From Methanocorpusculaceae archaeon UBA456 (GTDB lineage: Archaea > Halobacteriota > Methanomicrobia > Methanomicrobiales > Methanocorpusculaceae), in NCBI GenBank assembly GCA_002496395.1, contig DAJQ01000035.1, positions 112,415 to 163,556 of the forward strand: DNA of 51,142 nucleotides, read 5' to 3'. Position 1 is the first letter of the stretch, and the number at the start of each line of letters is the position of its first letter. A program made the position numbers and the translations under genes. Positions 7,259 through 15,797 of this stretch are shown piece by piece. Below the pieces are notes generated by a model. The model searched no databases and was not told the DNA's origin. It saw only the letters and a list, made by a program, of their open reading frames with translations.

Positions 7259-9916
7259 TCAGATCTCCTCCTTTAAGACACTCTCAACGATTCCCTTGAC
7301 ATCCACCGGATCTCCAAAGGCACTCTTTGTGGGATCGGTCCCGTCCTCTCCGTACTTGAACTGAATGATCCGCCCACCTGTTGTTCTGACAGTGCCGTCA
7401 TAGGCGACTTTGAGATCCTGAAGTGCATTGATCAGCCTCCTCTGGAGGTAACCACTCTGCGAAGTCCTGACCGCAGTATCGACAAGACCTTCACGACCAC
7501 CGATTGCATGGAAGAAGAACTCTGTCGGTGAGATTCCACTCTTATAGGAGTTCCGGATGAAACCATGTGCTCCTGCACCCTGGTCATATTTCTTAAAGTG
7601 GGGAAGGGTTCTCCCTTCGTATCCTCGAACGATACGTTCACCACGAACAGACTGCTGTCCGATACACCCGGCCATCTGAGTCAGGTTCAGCATGGAACCA
7701 CGAGCGCCAGAGACAGCCATTACGACAGCAGAGTTACCAAGACCAAGGTGACTGCCGGCAATATCACCGGTTTTATCCCTCGCCTTTCCGAGGACCTGCA
7801 TGATCTGCATCTCAAGCGTCTCCTCAGCAGTCCTTCCGGGCATTGGTTCAAGCTGGCCGTTGTTATAGATCCGGATCCTCTTCTCCACATCCTGTTCGGC
7901 CTCATCCAGCAGATCGCGAATCTGACCATACTCGGTCCTGCTGAGATCTTCATCATCAATGCCAAAGGAGAAGCCGATGAACATGATACTACGGATTGAG
8001 AGTTTGGTCATATCGTCGATATACTGACGGGCCCTCTTCAGGCCGTGAGTCCGGATGATCCGGTTCATTATCGCACCTTCAAACGCTCCAACGGATTTCT
8101 TGTCAATCGTTCCGGAGATGAGATCCCCGTCGATGATCCTGACATATGCGTCACGTTCACAGAGATCTTTTTTGCATTCATCACAGTTTGTGCATGATGT
8201 TGCCCGATAAACCATGTTCAGTCCACGGGGGAGGATCATCGAGAAGACCTGCTTATTGCTCCAGTATGATATGCCATCCTCGACCTTGCCGGCCTTTGGA
8301 AGGAACTCGATATCCGCATGCCGTAAGAGATAGAGAACTTCAGGCTTGGTAAACCAGCGTAACTCATGCGTCAGAAGGAAGATACCGGAGATGTGATCGT
8401 GGATACCGCCGATGATTGGCCCGCCGAAACGCGGGGAGAGAATATTCTCCTGAACCGATGCAAGAAGCGATGCTTCTGCCCGTGCCTCTTCGGTCTGGGG
8501 AACATGCATGTTCATCTCATCACCGTCAAAGTCAGCGTTGTATGGCGGACAGACTGCCGGATTCAACCTGAATGTCTTGTCACCCATCAGTTTGATCCGG
8601 TGTGACATGATACTCATACGGTGAAGCGATGGCTGACGGTTGAAGAGGACGATATCGCCATCTCTGAGCTGCCGGTCAACAGTCCATCCGGGCTCGATCA
8701 TCGAGGCGACCATCTCACGGTTATCAAGAAGGCCTGAACCGCCATGGAGACGGAGCCTTCTGTTATCGGGGCGGATGGCATAGTTTGCGCCACAGGGATC
8801 GCGGAGTGTCGGCCGCTCGGGTCCGACCATAACAATCGAACGGATCTCCTCGACATTCTCTTTTGTGACCCGGACCGGAATCGACATCTCGTTTGCGATT
8901 GCAAGCGGGATACCGAGTTCGGATACCGAGAGATTCGGATCAGGAGAGATGACGGTACGGGCAGAGAAGTTGACACGCTTTCCTGAGAGTGAACCCCTGA
9001 ATCGCCCGTCCTTTCCCTTCAGCCTCTGGGAAAGGGTCTTTAAAGGCCTGCCCGACCGGTGGCGTGCAGGCGGGCATCCGGCCACCTCATTATCCATATA
9101 GGTGGTCACATGGTACTGGAGCAGTTCCCAGAGATCTTCGATGATCAGCTGGGGTGCTCCTGCATCCTGATTCTCCTTGAAGCGCTGGTTAATCCTGATG
9201 ATATCAACAAGCTTGTGGGTCAGGTCATCTTCAGAACGCTGTCCGTTCTCAAGGATGATCGAGGGGCGCATCGTCACCGGGGGAACAGATAAAACCGTCA
9301 GGATCGTCCATTCCGGCCGTGCAACGGTTGCATCGATCCCAAGAATCTTGAGATCGTCATCGGGAATCCGTTCAAGGCGGGCTCGGATGTCAGCCGGAGT
9401 CAGCTTGTGTTCTGTCTTCCGGCCATCTTCTGTCCATGCCTCCATGAAGGTGGTCGGTTTCTCGAAGTTCACCTTCAGCTGCTGCTCGGAACAGTGCGGG
9501 CAGACCCGCTCTTTCTTGATATCCTTCTCAGAGACGACATCGGCTGAGAATGGATCGTCACCAAGTGCGGAGAATTTTTCGATCTCCTGTGGTTCAAGGA
9601 GTAGTCGTCCGCATGCCCGGCAGCTGACACGGAGAAGTTTCCGAATCAGCCGCGTGTATCCGACATGGATGACGGGTTTGGCAAGATCGATGTGGCCGAA
9701 GTGACCGGGGCAGTCACCTGATTTCTGGCCGCAGGTCTTGCACCGGAGACCCGGATCGATGACTCCGAGGCTTGGATCCATCAGACCCTTGCTGTAGGGG
9801 AAACCATCATCATCATAGGTGTCTGGCCAGATCACCTTGCATACGCTCATTTTTCTGACATCTTTCGGTGAAAGAAGGCCAAAATCTAATTTTCCTATTC
9901 GTTTTGGGCTTGGCAT
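7259..9916 (-). CDS. rpoA1: DNA-directed RNA polymerase subunit A'
   Basis: 885 aa. The catalytic Mg-binding loop is intact (NADFDGDEMNMH). The N-terminal zinc sites are visible (CKTCGQKSGDCPGHFGH near residue 60, CRACGR near 98, CPHC near 138), as is the FRGSLSGKRVNFSARTVIS block. This is the larger part of the split largest subunit and contains the active site. No intein or frameshift is seen. It lies 12 bases after rpoB1. Confidence 0.97.
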   Translation of the reverse strand: MPSPKRIGKLDFGLLSPKDVRKMSVCKVIWPDTYDDDGFPYSKGLMDPSLGVIDPGLRCKTCGQKSGDCPGHFGHIDLAKPVIHVGYTRLIRKLLRVSCRACGRLLLEPQEIEKFSALGDDPFSADVVSEKDIKKERVCPHCSEQQLKVNFEKPTTFMEAWTEDGRKTEHKLTPADIRARLERIPDDDLKILGIDATVARPEWTILTVLSVPPVTMRPSIILENGQRSEDDLTHKLVDIIRINQRFKENQDAGAPQLIIEDLWELLQYHVTTYMDNEVAGCPPARHRSGRPLKTLSQRLKGKDGRFRGSLSGKRVNFSARTVISPDPNLSVSELGIPLAIANEMSIPVRVTKENVEEIRSIVMVGPERPTLRDPCGANYAIRPDNRRLRLHGGSGLLDNREMVASMIEPGWTVDRQLRDGDIVLFNRQPSLHRMSIMSHRIKLMGDKTFRLNPAVCPPYNADFDGDEMNMHVPQTEEARAEASLLASVQENILSPRFGGPIIGGIHDHISGIFLLTHELRWFTKPEVLYLLRHADIEFLPKAGKVEDGISYWSNKQVFSMILPRGLNMVYRATSCTNCDECKKDLCERDAYVRIIDGDLISGTIDKKSVGAFEGAIMNRIIRTHGLKRARQYIDDMTKLSIRSIMFIGFSFGIDDEDLSRTEYGQIRDLLDEAEQDVEKRIRIYNNGQLEPMPGRTAEETLEMQIMQVLGKARDKTGDIAGSHLGLGNSAVVMAVSGARGSMLNLTQMAGCIGQQSVRGERIVRGYEGRTLPHFKKYDQGAGAHGFIRNSYKSGISPTEFFFHAIGGREGLVDTAVRTSQSGYLQRRLINALQDLKVAYDGTVRTTGGRIIQFKYGEDGTDPTKSAFGDPVDVKGIVESVLKEEI

Positions 9917-9928
9917 ACTCAGATCACC

Positions 9929-11746
9929 TCAGACTATATCCTCAAGCATCAGTCGTGGTGCAATACCCATACTGATCATCTCATCCAGAAGGAGCTTGAA
10001 CGCATAACTCATCTCTACCTCGTAGATATCAGTCTCAGCACCGCAGGCAAGGCATGACGTTACCTTCCGCTTTGCATCATACATGGCAACCATACCGCAC
10101 TGGGCACAGACCCATTCCTTCACGGCATCGGACTCATCGAGGAGACGCTCCTTCAATGCCATTGCAGCGCCATGACCGATCATCACATCACGCTCCATCT
10201 CACCGAACCGAAGACCTCCTTCACGGGCACGACCTTCAGTTGGCTGGCGGGTCAGAACCTGAACGGGCCCTCGTGACCGGGCATGCATCTTGGTTGAGAC
10301 CATGTGGTAGAGCTTCTGGTAGTAGATGACACCAATATAGATATCAGCGCCAAACGGCCTGCCGGTGATACCATCATACATCACTTCCCGCCCGGTATGC
10401 GAGAATCCAAGATCCTGAAGCTCTTTTCTGAGGGCAAACTCTTTTTCGCCACGGAAGGGGGTTGCATCGATCCGACGCCCCTGAAGACTGCCAACCTTTC
10501 CACCAATCATCTCGATCATATGACCGATCGTCATTCGTGAGGGGATGGCGTGGGGGTTAATGACGAGATCGGGTGAGATCCCCTCAGCAGTAAACGGCAG
10601 ATTCTCCTGGGGAGCAATAAGCCCGACAATACCTTTCTGTCCGTGTCTTGAAGCAAACTTGTCCCCGATCTCAGGCACTCTGAGATCGCGGGTCCGGACT
10701 TTCACGAGTCTGGACGAGTTCTCGCCCTCGGTCAGGATGACCGTATCGACGATACCATGCTCGTTGCTCCGCATCGTAACCGAAGTGTCCCTCCGCTTCT
10801 CAACAGCAATCAGCTCAGCAGTCGGCTCTTCAAGGAACCGTGGCGGAGAGGTCTTTCCGATCAGAACAGATTTCTCATTGACGACCGTCTCAGGGCTGAT
10901 GATACCATCGGAATCGAGGTTTCTGTAGGCATCTTCTCCATGAGTGCCGGAGACTTCCTCATCAGGTATCTCGATCCGATCGATCTGGCCACCGGGATAG
11001 CGCCGTTCTTCACCATCATAGGTCCTGAAGAAATGGGAGCGGCCGACACCGCGCTCGATCGAGGCTTTATTGAAGATAAGGGCATCTTCGATATTGTAGC
11101 CTTCGTAACTGAGAATAGCAACAACGAGGTTGTAGCCCTGAGGCCGCTCTTCTGATCCGATCAGCTCAGCTGCCTGTGTCTTCACAAGCGGCCGCTGTCC
11201 ATAGTGGAGCATATGGCCCCGGGTATCGGGACGAAGTTTCATGTTCGCCTGCGCAAACCCGAGGGCCTGCTTGACCATTCCTGCACCCATGGTGACACGG
11301 GGGGATGCATTGTGTTCGGGGAATGGAACGTGTGCTGCACCAATACCGAGTATCAGCTGGGGGTCAATCTCCATATGGGTATGTTCAGGAGAAAGTCCCT
11401 CCTGGTTGACAGCGATGAAGAGATCATCTTCCTCTTCGGCATCCACATATTCGATCTTTCCCTGGGAGATCATATCTTCAAAAGAGAATTCTCCGTTCCG
11501 GATCTTTTCGATATCATCATCGGAGATGATTGGAAGTCCCTGATCAAGGATGATGAGTGGACGTCTGGCACGGCCGCGGTCGGTGTTGATAACAATCTCA
11601 TTGCTGTATTCCTTGAATGAGACATTAATCTCTGAGGAGAGCTCTCCACGGCGCCTGAGCTGACGGATCCGGGATGTGAGCGCGTGTCCGTCATCAACAA
11701 CACCGATGAGTGCACCATCAACAAATATTCGTGTTTTTATGGACAT
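9929..11746 (-). CDS. rpoB1: DNA-directed RNA polymerase subunit B'
   Basis: 605 aa, the C-terminal half of the beta-like subunit. Typical blocks are YEGYNIEDALIFNKAS, GDKFASRHGQKGIVGLI and GLRFGEMERDVMIGHGAA. A C-terminal zinc ribbon reads CAQCG...CLACG. The start overlaps the rpoB2 stop (TGATG), as expected for coupled translation of the split subunit. Confidence 0.97.
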   Translation of the reverse strand: MSIKTRIFVDGALIGVVDDGHALTSRIRQLRRRGELSSEINVSFKEYSNEIVINTDRGRARRPLIILDQGLPIISDDDIEKIRNGEFSFEDMISQGKIEYVDAEEEDDLFIAVNQEGLSPEHTHMEIDPQLILGIGAAHVPFPEHNASPRVTMGAGMVKQALGFAQANMKLRPDTRGHMLHYGQRPLVKTQAAELIGSEERPQGYNLVVAILSYEGYNIEDALIFNKASIERGVGRSHFFRTYDGEERRYPGGQIDRIEIPDEEVSGTHGEDAYRNLDSDGIISPETVVNEKSVLIGKTSPPRFLEEPTAELIAVEKRRDTSVTMRSNEHGIVDTVILTEGENSSRLVKVRTRDLRVPEIGDKFASRHGQKGIVGLIAPQENLPFTAEGISPDLVINPHAIPSRMTIGHMIEMIGGKVGSLQGRRIDATPFRGEKEFALRKELQDLGFSHTGREVMYDGITGRPFGADIYIGVIYYQKLYHMVSTKMHARSRGPVQVLTRQPTEGRAREGGLRFGEMERDVMIGHGAAMALKERLLDESDAVKEWVCAQCGMVAMYDAKRKVTSCLACGAETDIYEVEMSYAFKLLLDEMISMGIAPRLMLEDIV

Positions 11747-13311
11747 CAGAGTTCACCACCGATCGGCTCAACACCAATGCTGAAGAGCACATTCTTTATC
11801 TCCTCTTCATCAAGGACACCCTTGCTCACTTCAACAAGCTGGGCAAAGTTCTTCACCAGACCACAATTTGGACCTTCAGGAGTCTCTGATGGGCAGATTC
11901 GACCCCACTGGGTCGGGTGCAGATCACGAGCCTCGAAATGCGGCTGTGATCTGGAGAGCGGGGAGATAACACGGCGCAGGTGGGAGATGACCGACATGTG
12001 GTCAACCCGGTCCAGAAGCTGTGATACACCGGTTCGTCCGCCCACCCAGTTCCCTGTTGCAAGTGGGTGGAGCAGCCGCTCGGTTAAGACATCTGCCCTG
12101 ACCGCGGTCTGTATAGAGAGGTCGCGGTGCCGCATGCTGGCACGTTCAAGCTGGTACTTGACATCACGGGTCAGCCGGTTGAGAGAGATACGGAAGAGAT
12201 CCTCCATCAAATCACCGGCAAGCTTCAGCCTCTTGTTTGAGTAGTGATCCTTATCGTCGGTCTTCCGCTTCTTCAATGCGAGGTGGAAACAGGCTTCGGC
12301 CATGCGGCCGAGGAAGTGGGCTTTTGCCAGCCTGACACTGATCATCATCTCTTCGTACCCGGGATCACCCTCTTTCACCGATGGGGTGACGAGGTAATTC
12401 AGGTGAGGAAGAAGATAATTATCAAGGACGAATTCGGAACGCTTCTTCTGGTACTCCCTAGTCTGGTTCGGCGCAAGCTTTTTACCGACATACATGACGC
12501 CTTCCTCAACGGAGCTGCATTCTGCGGCCTCCAGGTTCTGCATCATGTAGGTGAGGATATCCTCATCATGGGAGACTGCCATCACAATATCAGAATCGGT
12601 CTCAAGACCGAGTGCCCGCATCAGATCTGCAAATCTCAGGTGCCCGGCAACTGAGGGGAATGAGACATCAAGGAGATTCTTCTTATTTTTCTCAACCACA
12701 ACGAGCGCACGGTAGCCACGGTACTGCGAAAAGACCTTTGAGACATGGATCTGTTCGTTGTACCGCTCGGTATACTCGGTCATGATCTTGTTGGATGCAA
12801 GATCTTCAAGTGACATCAGCACGCGTTCTGTGCCGTTCACAATGAAGTATCCGCCCGAATCCAGACGATCCTCACCACATGCAACCCGCTCGTCATCGGA
12901 GAGGCCGTAGAGGTTGCAGACTTTTGATCCGATCATCACCGGAAGCTGACCGATTGTTGTCTCGATTGGATCGTACCGTTCCTCACCCTGGCAGAGCGTC
13001 ATTTCCAGGATCATGGGTGCAGCATAGTTAAGGTTTCGAAGCCGTGCCTCAGTCGGGTAGAGCTCGCTCTGGGATCCATCCGCCTCACGAACGATCGGTT
13101 TTTCAACCCGGATCTTACCAAGTTCAACCCAGACTGCCTCGTTGTTTTTGCCCCTGTGTTCTATATCCGTCTCTATGACGCGCTGTTCATCAACAACGGT
13201 CTGTAGATTGTAATCTAAGAAGTTGTTATAGGATTCGAACTGGTGGCGTGCAACATGATCTTTGGAAAAATATGCCCGCGATAATACGCTTCTATCAATC
13301 AGATGTATCAT
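11746..13311 (-). CDS. rpoB2: DNA-directed RNA polymerase subunit B''
   Basis: 521 aa, the N-terminal half of the split beta-like subunit. Visible blocks are GGYFIVNGTERVLMSLEDLA, LNYLVTPS, and near the C-terminus LHPTQWGRICPSETPEGPNC. The B subunit split is typical of methanogens and related euryarchaea. The start ATG at 13311 lies directly behind a CGGAG motif, and no better start exists nearby. The preceding rpoH stop is 6 bases upstream. Confidence 0.97.
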   Translation of the reverse strand: MIHLIDRSVLSRAYFSKDHVARHQFESYNNFLDYNLQTVVDEQRVIETDIEHRGKNNEAVWVELGKIRVEKPIVREADGSQSELYPTEARLRNLNYAAPMILEMTLCQGEERYDPIETTIGQLPVMIGSKVCNLYGLSDDERVACGEDRLDSGGYFIVNGTERVLMSLEDLASNKIMTEYTERYNEQIHVSKVFSQYRGYRALVVVEKNKKNLLDVSFPSVAGHLRFADLMRALGLETDSDIVMAVSHDEDILTYMMQNLEAAECSSVEEGVMYVGKKLAPNQTREYQKKRSEFVLDNYLLPHLNYLVTPSVKEGDPGYEEMMISVRLAKAHFLGRMAEACFHLALKKRKTDDKDHYSNKRLKLAGDLMEDLFRISLNRLTRDVKYQLERASMRHRDLSIQTAVRADVLTERLLHPLATGNWVGGRTGVSQLLDRVDHMSVISHLRRVISPLSRSQPHFEARDLHPTQWGRICPSETPEGPNCGLVKNFAQLVEVSKGVLDEEEIKNVLFSIGVEPIGGEL

Positions 13312-13317
13312 CTCCGA

Positions 13318-13569
13318 TTATTTCTTGGGTCTTCTCACAACAAGGCGAAATGCTTCAGCCTCGCCCGCAGTATGGCTTTTTCGAGTGATGCGTATGACAT
13401 TCCCGGGTACTGCATCAATAGCTTTAACAATTGGGTCGTCGTGATATATCTTTAGTAATTGCTCCATTATCAGATTATAATCCGTCAGGAGAGTGTGTAC
13501 TTCTTCAACATCCATGATCTGATGCTTTGGCACCATATCATGCATCAGAACATTTAACCTGGTGCCCAT
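13318..13569 (-). CDS. rpoH: DNA-directed RNA polymerase subunit H
   Basis: 83 aa, the archaeal RPB5 C-terminal-domain homologue. Core motifs are NVLMHDMVPKHQIMDVEEV and DPIVKAIDAVPGNVIRITRKS. The frame extends one codon upstream to a TTG, but the adjacent ATG (13569), downstream of a GGGG stretch, is the better start. It is the first gene of the RNA polymerase operon, as in other euryarchaea. Confidence 0.93.
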   Translation of the reverse strand: MGTRLNVLMHDMVPKHQIMDVEEVHTLLTDYNLIMEQLLKIYHDDPIVKAIDAVPGNVIRITRKSHTAGEAEAFRLVVRRPKK

Positions 13570-13623
13570 CAATAATTGCCCCTTTTAATAGTGTTGAATA
13601 GGATAATGTTCAGAGATCTCATC

Positions 13624-13634
13624 GATTAAAAACC
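13624..13634 (-). promoter_or_regulatory. Probable TATA box of the RNA polymerase operon
   Basis: On the minus strand the element reads GGTTTTTAATC. Its centre is about 60 bases upstream of the rpoH start, predicting a leader of roughly 30 bases. It lies between the tRNA-Lys gene and rpoH. Confidence 0.4.
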
Positions 13635-13653
13635 ACAGCCTGAACCGTGGTAA

Positions 13654-13727
13654 CGGGCCCGGAGGGATTTGAACCCCCGACCACCTGGTTAAAAGCCAGG
13701 CGCTCTACCTAACTGAGCTACGGACCC
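13654..13727 (-). tRNA. tRNA-Lys (anticodon TTT)
   Basis: 74 nt. The acceptor arms GGGTCCG/CGGGCCC pair over 7 bp with one G-U. D arm: GCTCAGTTAGGTAGAGC. The anticodon stem CCTGG/CCAGG encloses loop CTTTTAA, giving anticodon TTT. The T arm has loop TTCAAAT. The discriminator is G, usual for archaeal tRNA-Lys. No intron and no encoded CCA. Confidence 0.95.
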
Positions 13728-13747
13728 ACCGGTCAAATAAACCTAGC

Positions 13748-13759
13748 ATTATTAAAAAG
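13748..13759 (-). promoter_or_regulatory. TATA box of tRNA-Lys
   Basis: The minus-strand sequence CTTTTTAATAAT is centred about 26 bases upstream of the tRNA 5' end, the standard archaeal spacing. Confidence 0.5.
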
Positions 13760-13800
13760 TTGGACTACCTTAAATATCTTGTCATTTGCACACATCAATT

Positions 13801-13832
13801 CCCTCTTTTCCATGCACATGGGAGAGAGAGGG
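13801..13832. repeat. 32-nt inverted repeat (hairpin) upstream of psiE
   Basis: The left arm CCCTCTTTTCCATG and right arm CATGGGAGAGAGAGGG pair almost continuously (perfect inner CCATG-CA-CATGG). It lies about 95 bases before the PsiE-like gene and beyond the tRNA-Lys promoter. Function unknown; it could be an RNA hairpin or protein-binding site. Confidence 0.45.
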
Positions 13833-13926
13833 AGCGGCCAGGTACTGATTCCCACCAATCCGATCGACACCCTTTAATTCAAAACCGCTCATATTAGAGT
13901 AGAATCGAAGGTACACGGTGAAGAGT

Positions 13927-14370
13927 ATGGGAGATTACGAGCATCTCACCCCAATAATGAAAGCGGTAATGAATATTATTTCGCGGTGTACACTTTTTAT
14001 TTATGCATTAATTGCAGCCCTTTTGATCATCATTGCTCTGCTGACGTTTCTTGATGCAGTCTACCTGATCTTTGCGATCTTCTCCCATGGAGACGTCATC
14101 ACCGGTATCCTTGAAGTATTGCATGTCCTCCTTCTGACGATCATCGTAGTCGAGGTTCTTGAGACCGTCACCGGGTATTTCAGAACAAAAAGGATTCTTG
14201 TTCGTCCCATCCTGATTGCAGGAATGACCGCGATGATTCGAAAAGTGCTCATTATCAGCGTTGATGAGACACAGGTTGCAGAAATGATCTGGATCATCGG
14301 CATCATCGCCGTCCTCACCGCAGCAATCTACGTTGTTGGAAGAAGCGAGGGTGAGGCATATTCAGGATAA
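13927..14370 (+). CDS. PsiE-like (phosphate-starvation-inducible E) membrane protein
   Basis: 147 aa, very hydrophobic, with four predicted membrane segments (about residues 20-45, 52-82, 95-112 and 118-138). The pattern VLHVLLLTIIVVEVLETVTGYF and the following RPILIAGMTAMIRKVLII match the PsiE family (PF06146), whose function is not established. The ATG at 13927 is chosen because GGTGA lies 5 bases upstream; the frame can also start at GTG 13918. It stands alone, convergent with the response-regulator gene. Confidence 0.75.
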   Translation: MGDYEHLTPIMKAVMNIISRCTLFIYALIAALLIIIALLTFLDAVYLIFAIFSHGDVITGILEVLHVLLLTIIVVEVLETVTGYFRTKRILVRPILIAGMTAMIRKVLIISVDETQVAEMIWIIGIIAVLTAAIYVVGRSEGEAYSG

Positions 14371-14406
14371 AAAAGAGGAGGGAGAGATTTTCTGCTATAC
14401 CGGAGT

Positions 14407-15030
14407 TCAGATCCCAATCTGAGTGCGAAGCTGTTGAAGCCGTGACTCCTGGATCTGGAGCCCCTTCTTCATGCTGTTGATCGCATTCTCTATCTTTTCG
14501 ACGCTTCCGGTACGGCGATCCTTAAGAGAGTAGGTGTTTTCCAGAATACGGATGAGACGCGTATTCACATCAACACTCTTCACCAGGCGCGCATATTCGG
14601 ATACAAGAACCTGGTTGACACCCCGCTCACCGGCGAGCCTGACCGCCTCTTCAATTGCATGCCTCCTCTCCAGCACATGCTCAATAGATTCATAGAGTTC
14701 CGTGTGCGTGATCGGCTTGATGATATAATCCTCAATGTACATTCCGTACTCTTCTGCCTCATCAGGAGTGAGCTGCTTTGCTGTCAGCATCATGACAGGT
14801 ATATCACGGGTCGCCGGGTTCAGTTTGATATTCTCAAGCGTCTCCCAACCATCCATCGGCTCCATCATGATATCAAGGAGGATGATATCAGGGGTCAGTT
14901 CAGTCAGGATCTCAAGGCCCTCTGCCCCGCTGCCAGCCGAATATGTCGCATATCCACCACGCTTCAGCATGGTGACAAATACCTCTACAATGCCAGGGTT
15001 ATCATCGATCACAAGGATTTTTGCTGTCAT
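14407..15030 (-). CDS. CheY-like response regulator with helical C-terminal tail
   Basis: 207 aa. Residues 1-122 form a receiver domain with the acidic pair D9/D10, phospho-acceptor D53 (ILLDIMM), T83 and K105 (IIKPI). The remaining 85 residues are rich in helix-forming, charged residues and match no output domain I recognise; they do not look DNA-binding. The start overlaps the stop of the upstream Roadblock gene (TGATG), so the two are translationally coupled and probably act together in signalling. No histidine kinase is encoded nearby. Confidence 0.88.
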   Translation of the reverse strand: MTAKILVIDDNPGIVEVFVTMLKRGGYATYSAGSGAEGLEILTELTPDIILLDIMMEPMDGWETLENIKLNPATRDIPVMMLTAKQLTPDEAEEYGMYIEDYIIKPITHTELYESIEHVLERRHAIEEAVRLAGERGVNQVLVSEYARLVKSVDVNTRLIRILENTYSLKDRRTGSVEKIENAINSMKKGLQIQESRLQQLRTQIGI

Positions 15031-15404
15031 CAGAGAGCTCCTCCAATCCGCTCTCCAATCTCCCGGAGATGAGCGCAGACCCCCTCCATGTGTACATCAT
15101 TATTGACAGTAACGGCAATGAGCAGCCGCTCACCAGCAGGAACAAGGATTATTGCATTATTTTGGCTATTCACTACAATCCAGAGCGGAGATTCGATATT
15201 GACAACAGAGGCGGCAGCCTCGGATGAGGCGATCATGGTGGCACACATTGCTCCAAAAGACTGGGCAGAGAGAGAGTCTTCAAATGATTTGCCAATGAGA
15301 ATACCATCGGTTGAAACAAGGGCGCACTCGTTTACACCTGAAATAGCTTTTATTTCGTCTACGAACTGACGAATCATCTGCTTGAGAGGGCCTGCTGACG
15401 ACAT
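15030..15404 (-). CDS. Roadblock/LC7-domain protein
   Basis: 124 aa, a single Roadblock/LC7 domain: GVNECALVSTDGILIGKSF, then IIASSEAAASVVN-like segment and IILVPAGERLLIAVTVN. Proteins of this family (for example MglB) dimerise and regulate small GTPases. No GTPase gene is adjacent. A GGAGATCA ribosome site could serve either a TTG (15410) or the ATG at 15404; I use the ATG. It is coupled to the downstream response regulator. Confidence 0.85.
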   Translation of the reverse strand: MSSAGPLKQMIRQFVDEIKAISGVNECALVSTDGILIGKSFEDSLSAQSFGAMCATMIASSEAAASVVNIESPLWIVVNSQNNAIILVPAGERLLIAVTVNNDVHMEGVCAHLREIGERIGGAL

Positions 15405-15454
15405 CTGCAACTGATCTCCGGTAATGTTTCACTGTATTTGAGGAGGTTTCATCA

Positions 15455-15511
15455 ATGCTCATCAATATGAACTATCGATCTTTGCTGTTTCCCCGCAATA
15501 CAAAGGAATAG
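15455..15511 (+). CDS. Possible 18-aa micro-ORF with strong ribosome-binding site
   Basis: A near-perfect Shine-Dalgarno AGGAGGT at 15441-15447 precedes an ATG by 7 bases. The frame encodes 18 residues (MLINMNYRSLLFPRNTKE) and ends at TAG. It lies between the divergent Roadblock gene and tRNA-Pro. There is no independent support for expression, and it may be chance. Confidence 0.2.
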   Translation: MLINMNYRSLLFPRNTKE

Positions 15512-15648
15512 AAGACTAATTAACCCCACACATAAATACCTTTTTGCTTTCCGCTAAGGATCTCCCCCTCACCTCCATGAATCTGTTTGAGTACCGCCAT
15601 CATTTTGGTACAGGCAAAGGTGCCGATAATGCCGGTCAAAAAAGCAAA

Positions 15649-15658
15649 CTACATATGC
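15649..15658 (+). promoter_or_regulatory. Probable TATA box of tRNA-Pro
   Basis: CTACATATGC preceded by the purine-rich AAAGCAAA is centred about 29 bases upstream of the tRNA 5' end. Confidence 0.4.
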
Positions 15659-15682
15659 AATACACCCGAATAGTATGAGCAC

Positions 15683-15756
15683 GGGGCCATAGGGTAGCCT
15701 GGCCATCCTAGGAGACTGGGGGTCTTCTGACCTGCGTTCAAATCGCAGTGGCCCCA
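15683..15756 (+). tRNA. tRNA-Pro (anticodon GGG)
   Basis: 74 nt. The acceptor GGGGCCA pairs with TGGCCCC. The anticodon stem GGAGA/TCTTC (one G-U) encloses loop CTGGGGG, giving anticodon GGG. The T arm CTGCG-TTCAAAT-CGCAG is perfect, and the discriminator is A. No intron and no encoded CCA. Confidence 0.92.
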
Positions 15757-15797
15757 TTCAACTCTTTCTGAAAACTATCAGGTAACAGGTCGATGAA

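Noticed and set aside
7259..13311. Intein or split-gene anomaly in RNA polymerase genes
   Set aside because: A'/A'' and B'/B'' splits are normal in euryarchaea, and no intein motifs interrupt the frames.
15569..15757. 62-aa ORF antisense to tRNA-Pro
   Set aside because: It covers the tRNA on the opposite strand; its peptide has no family signature.
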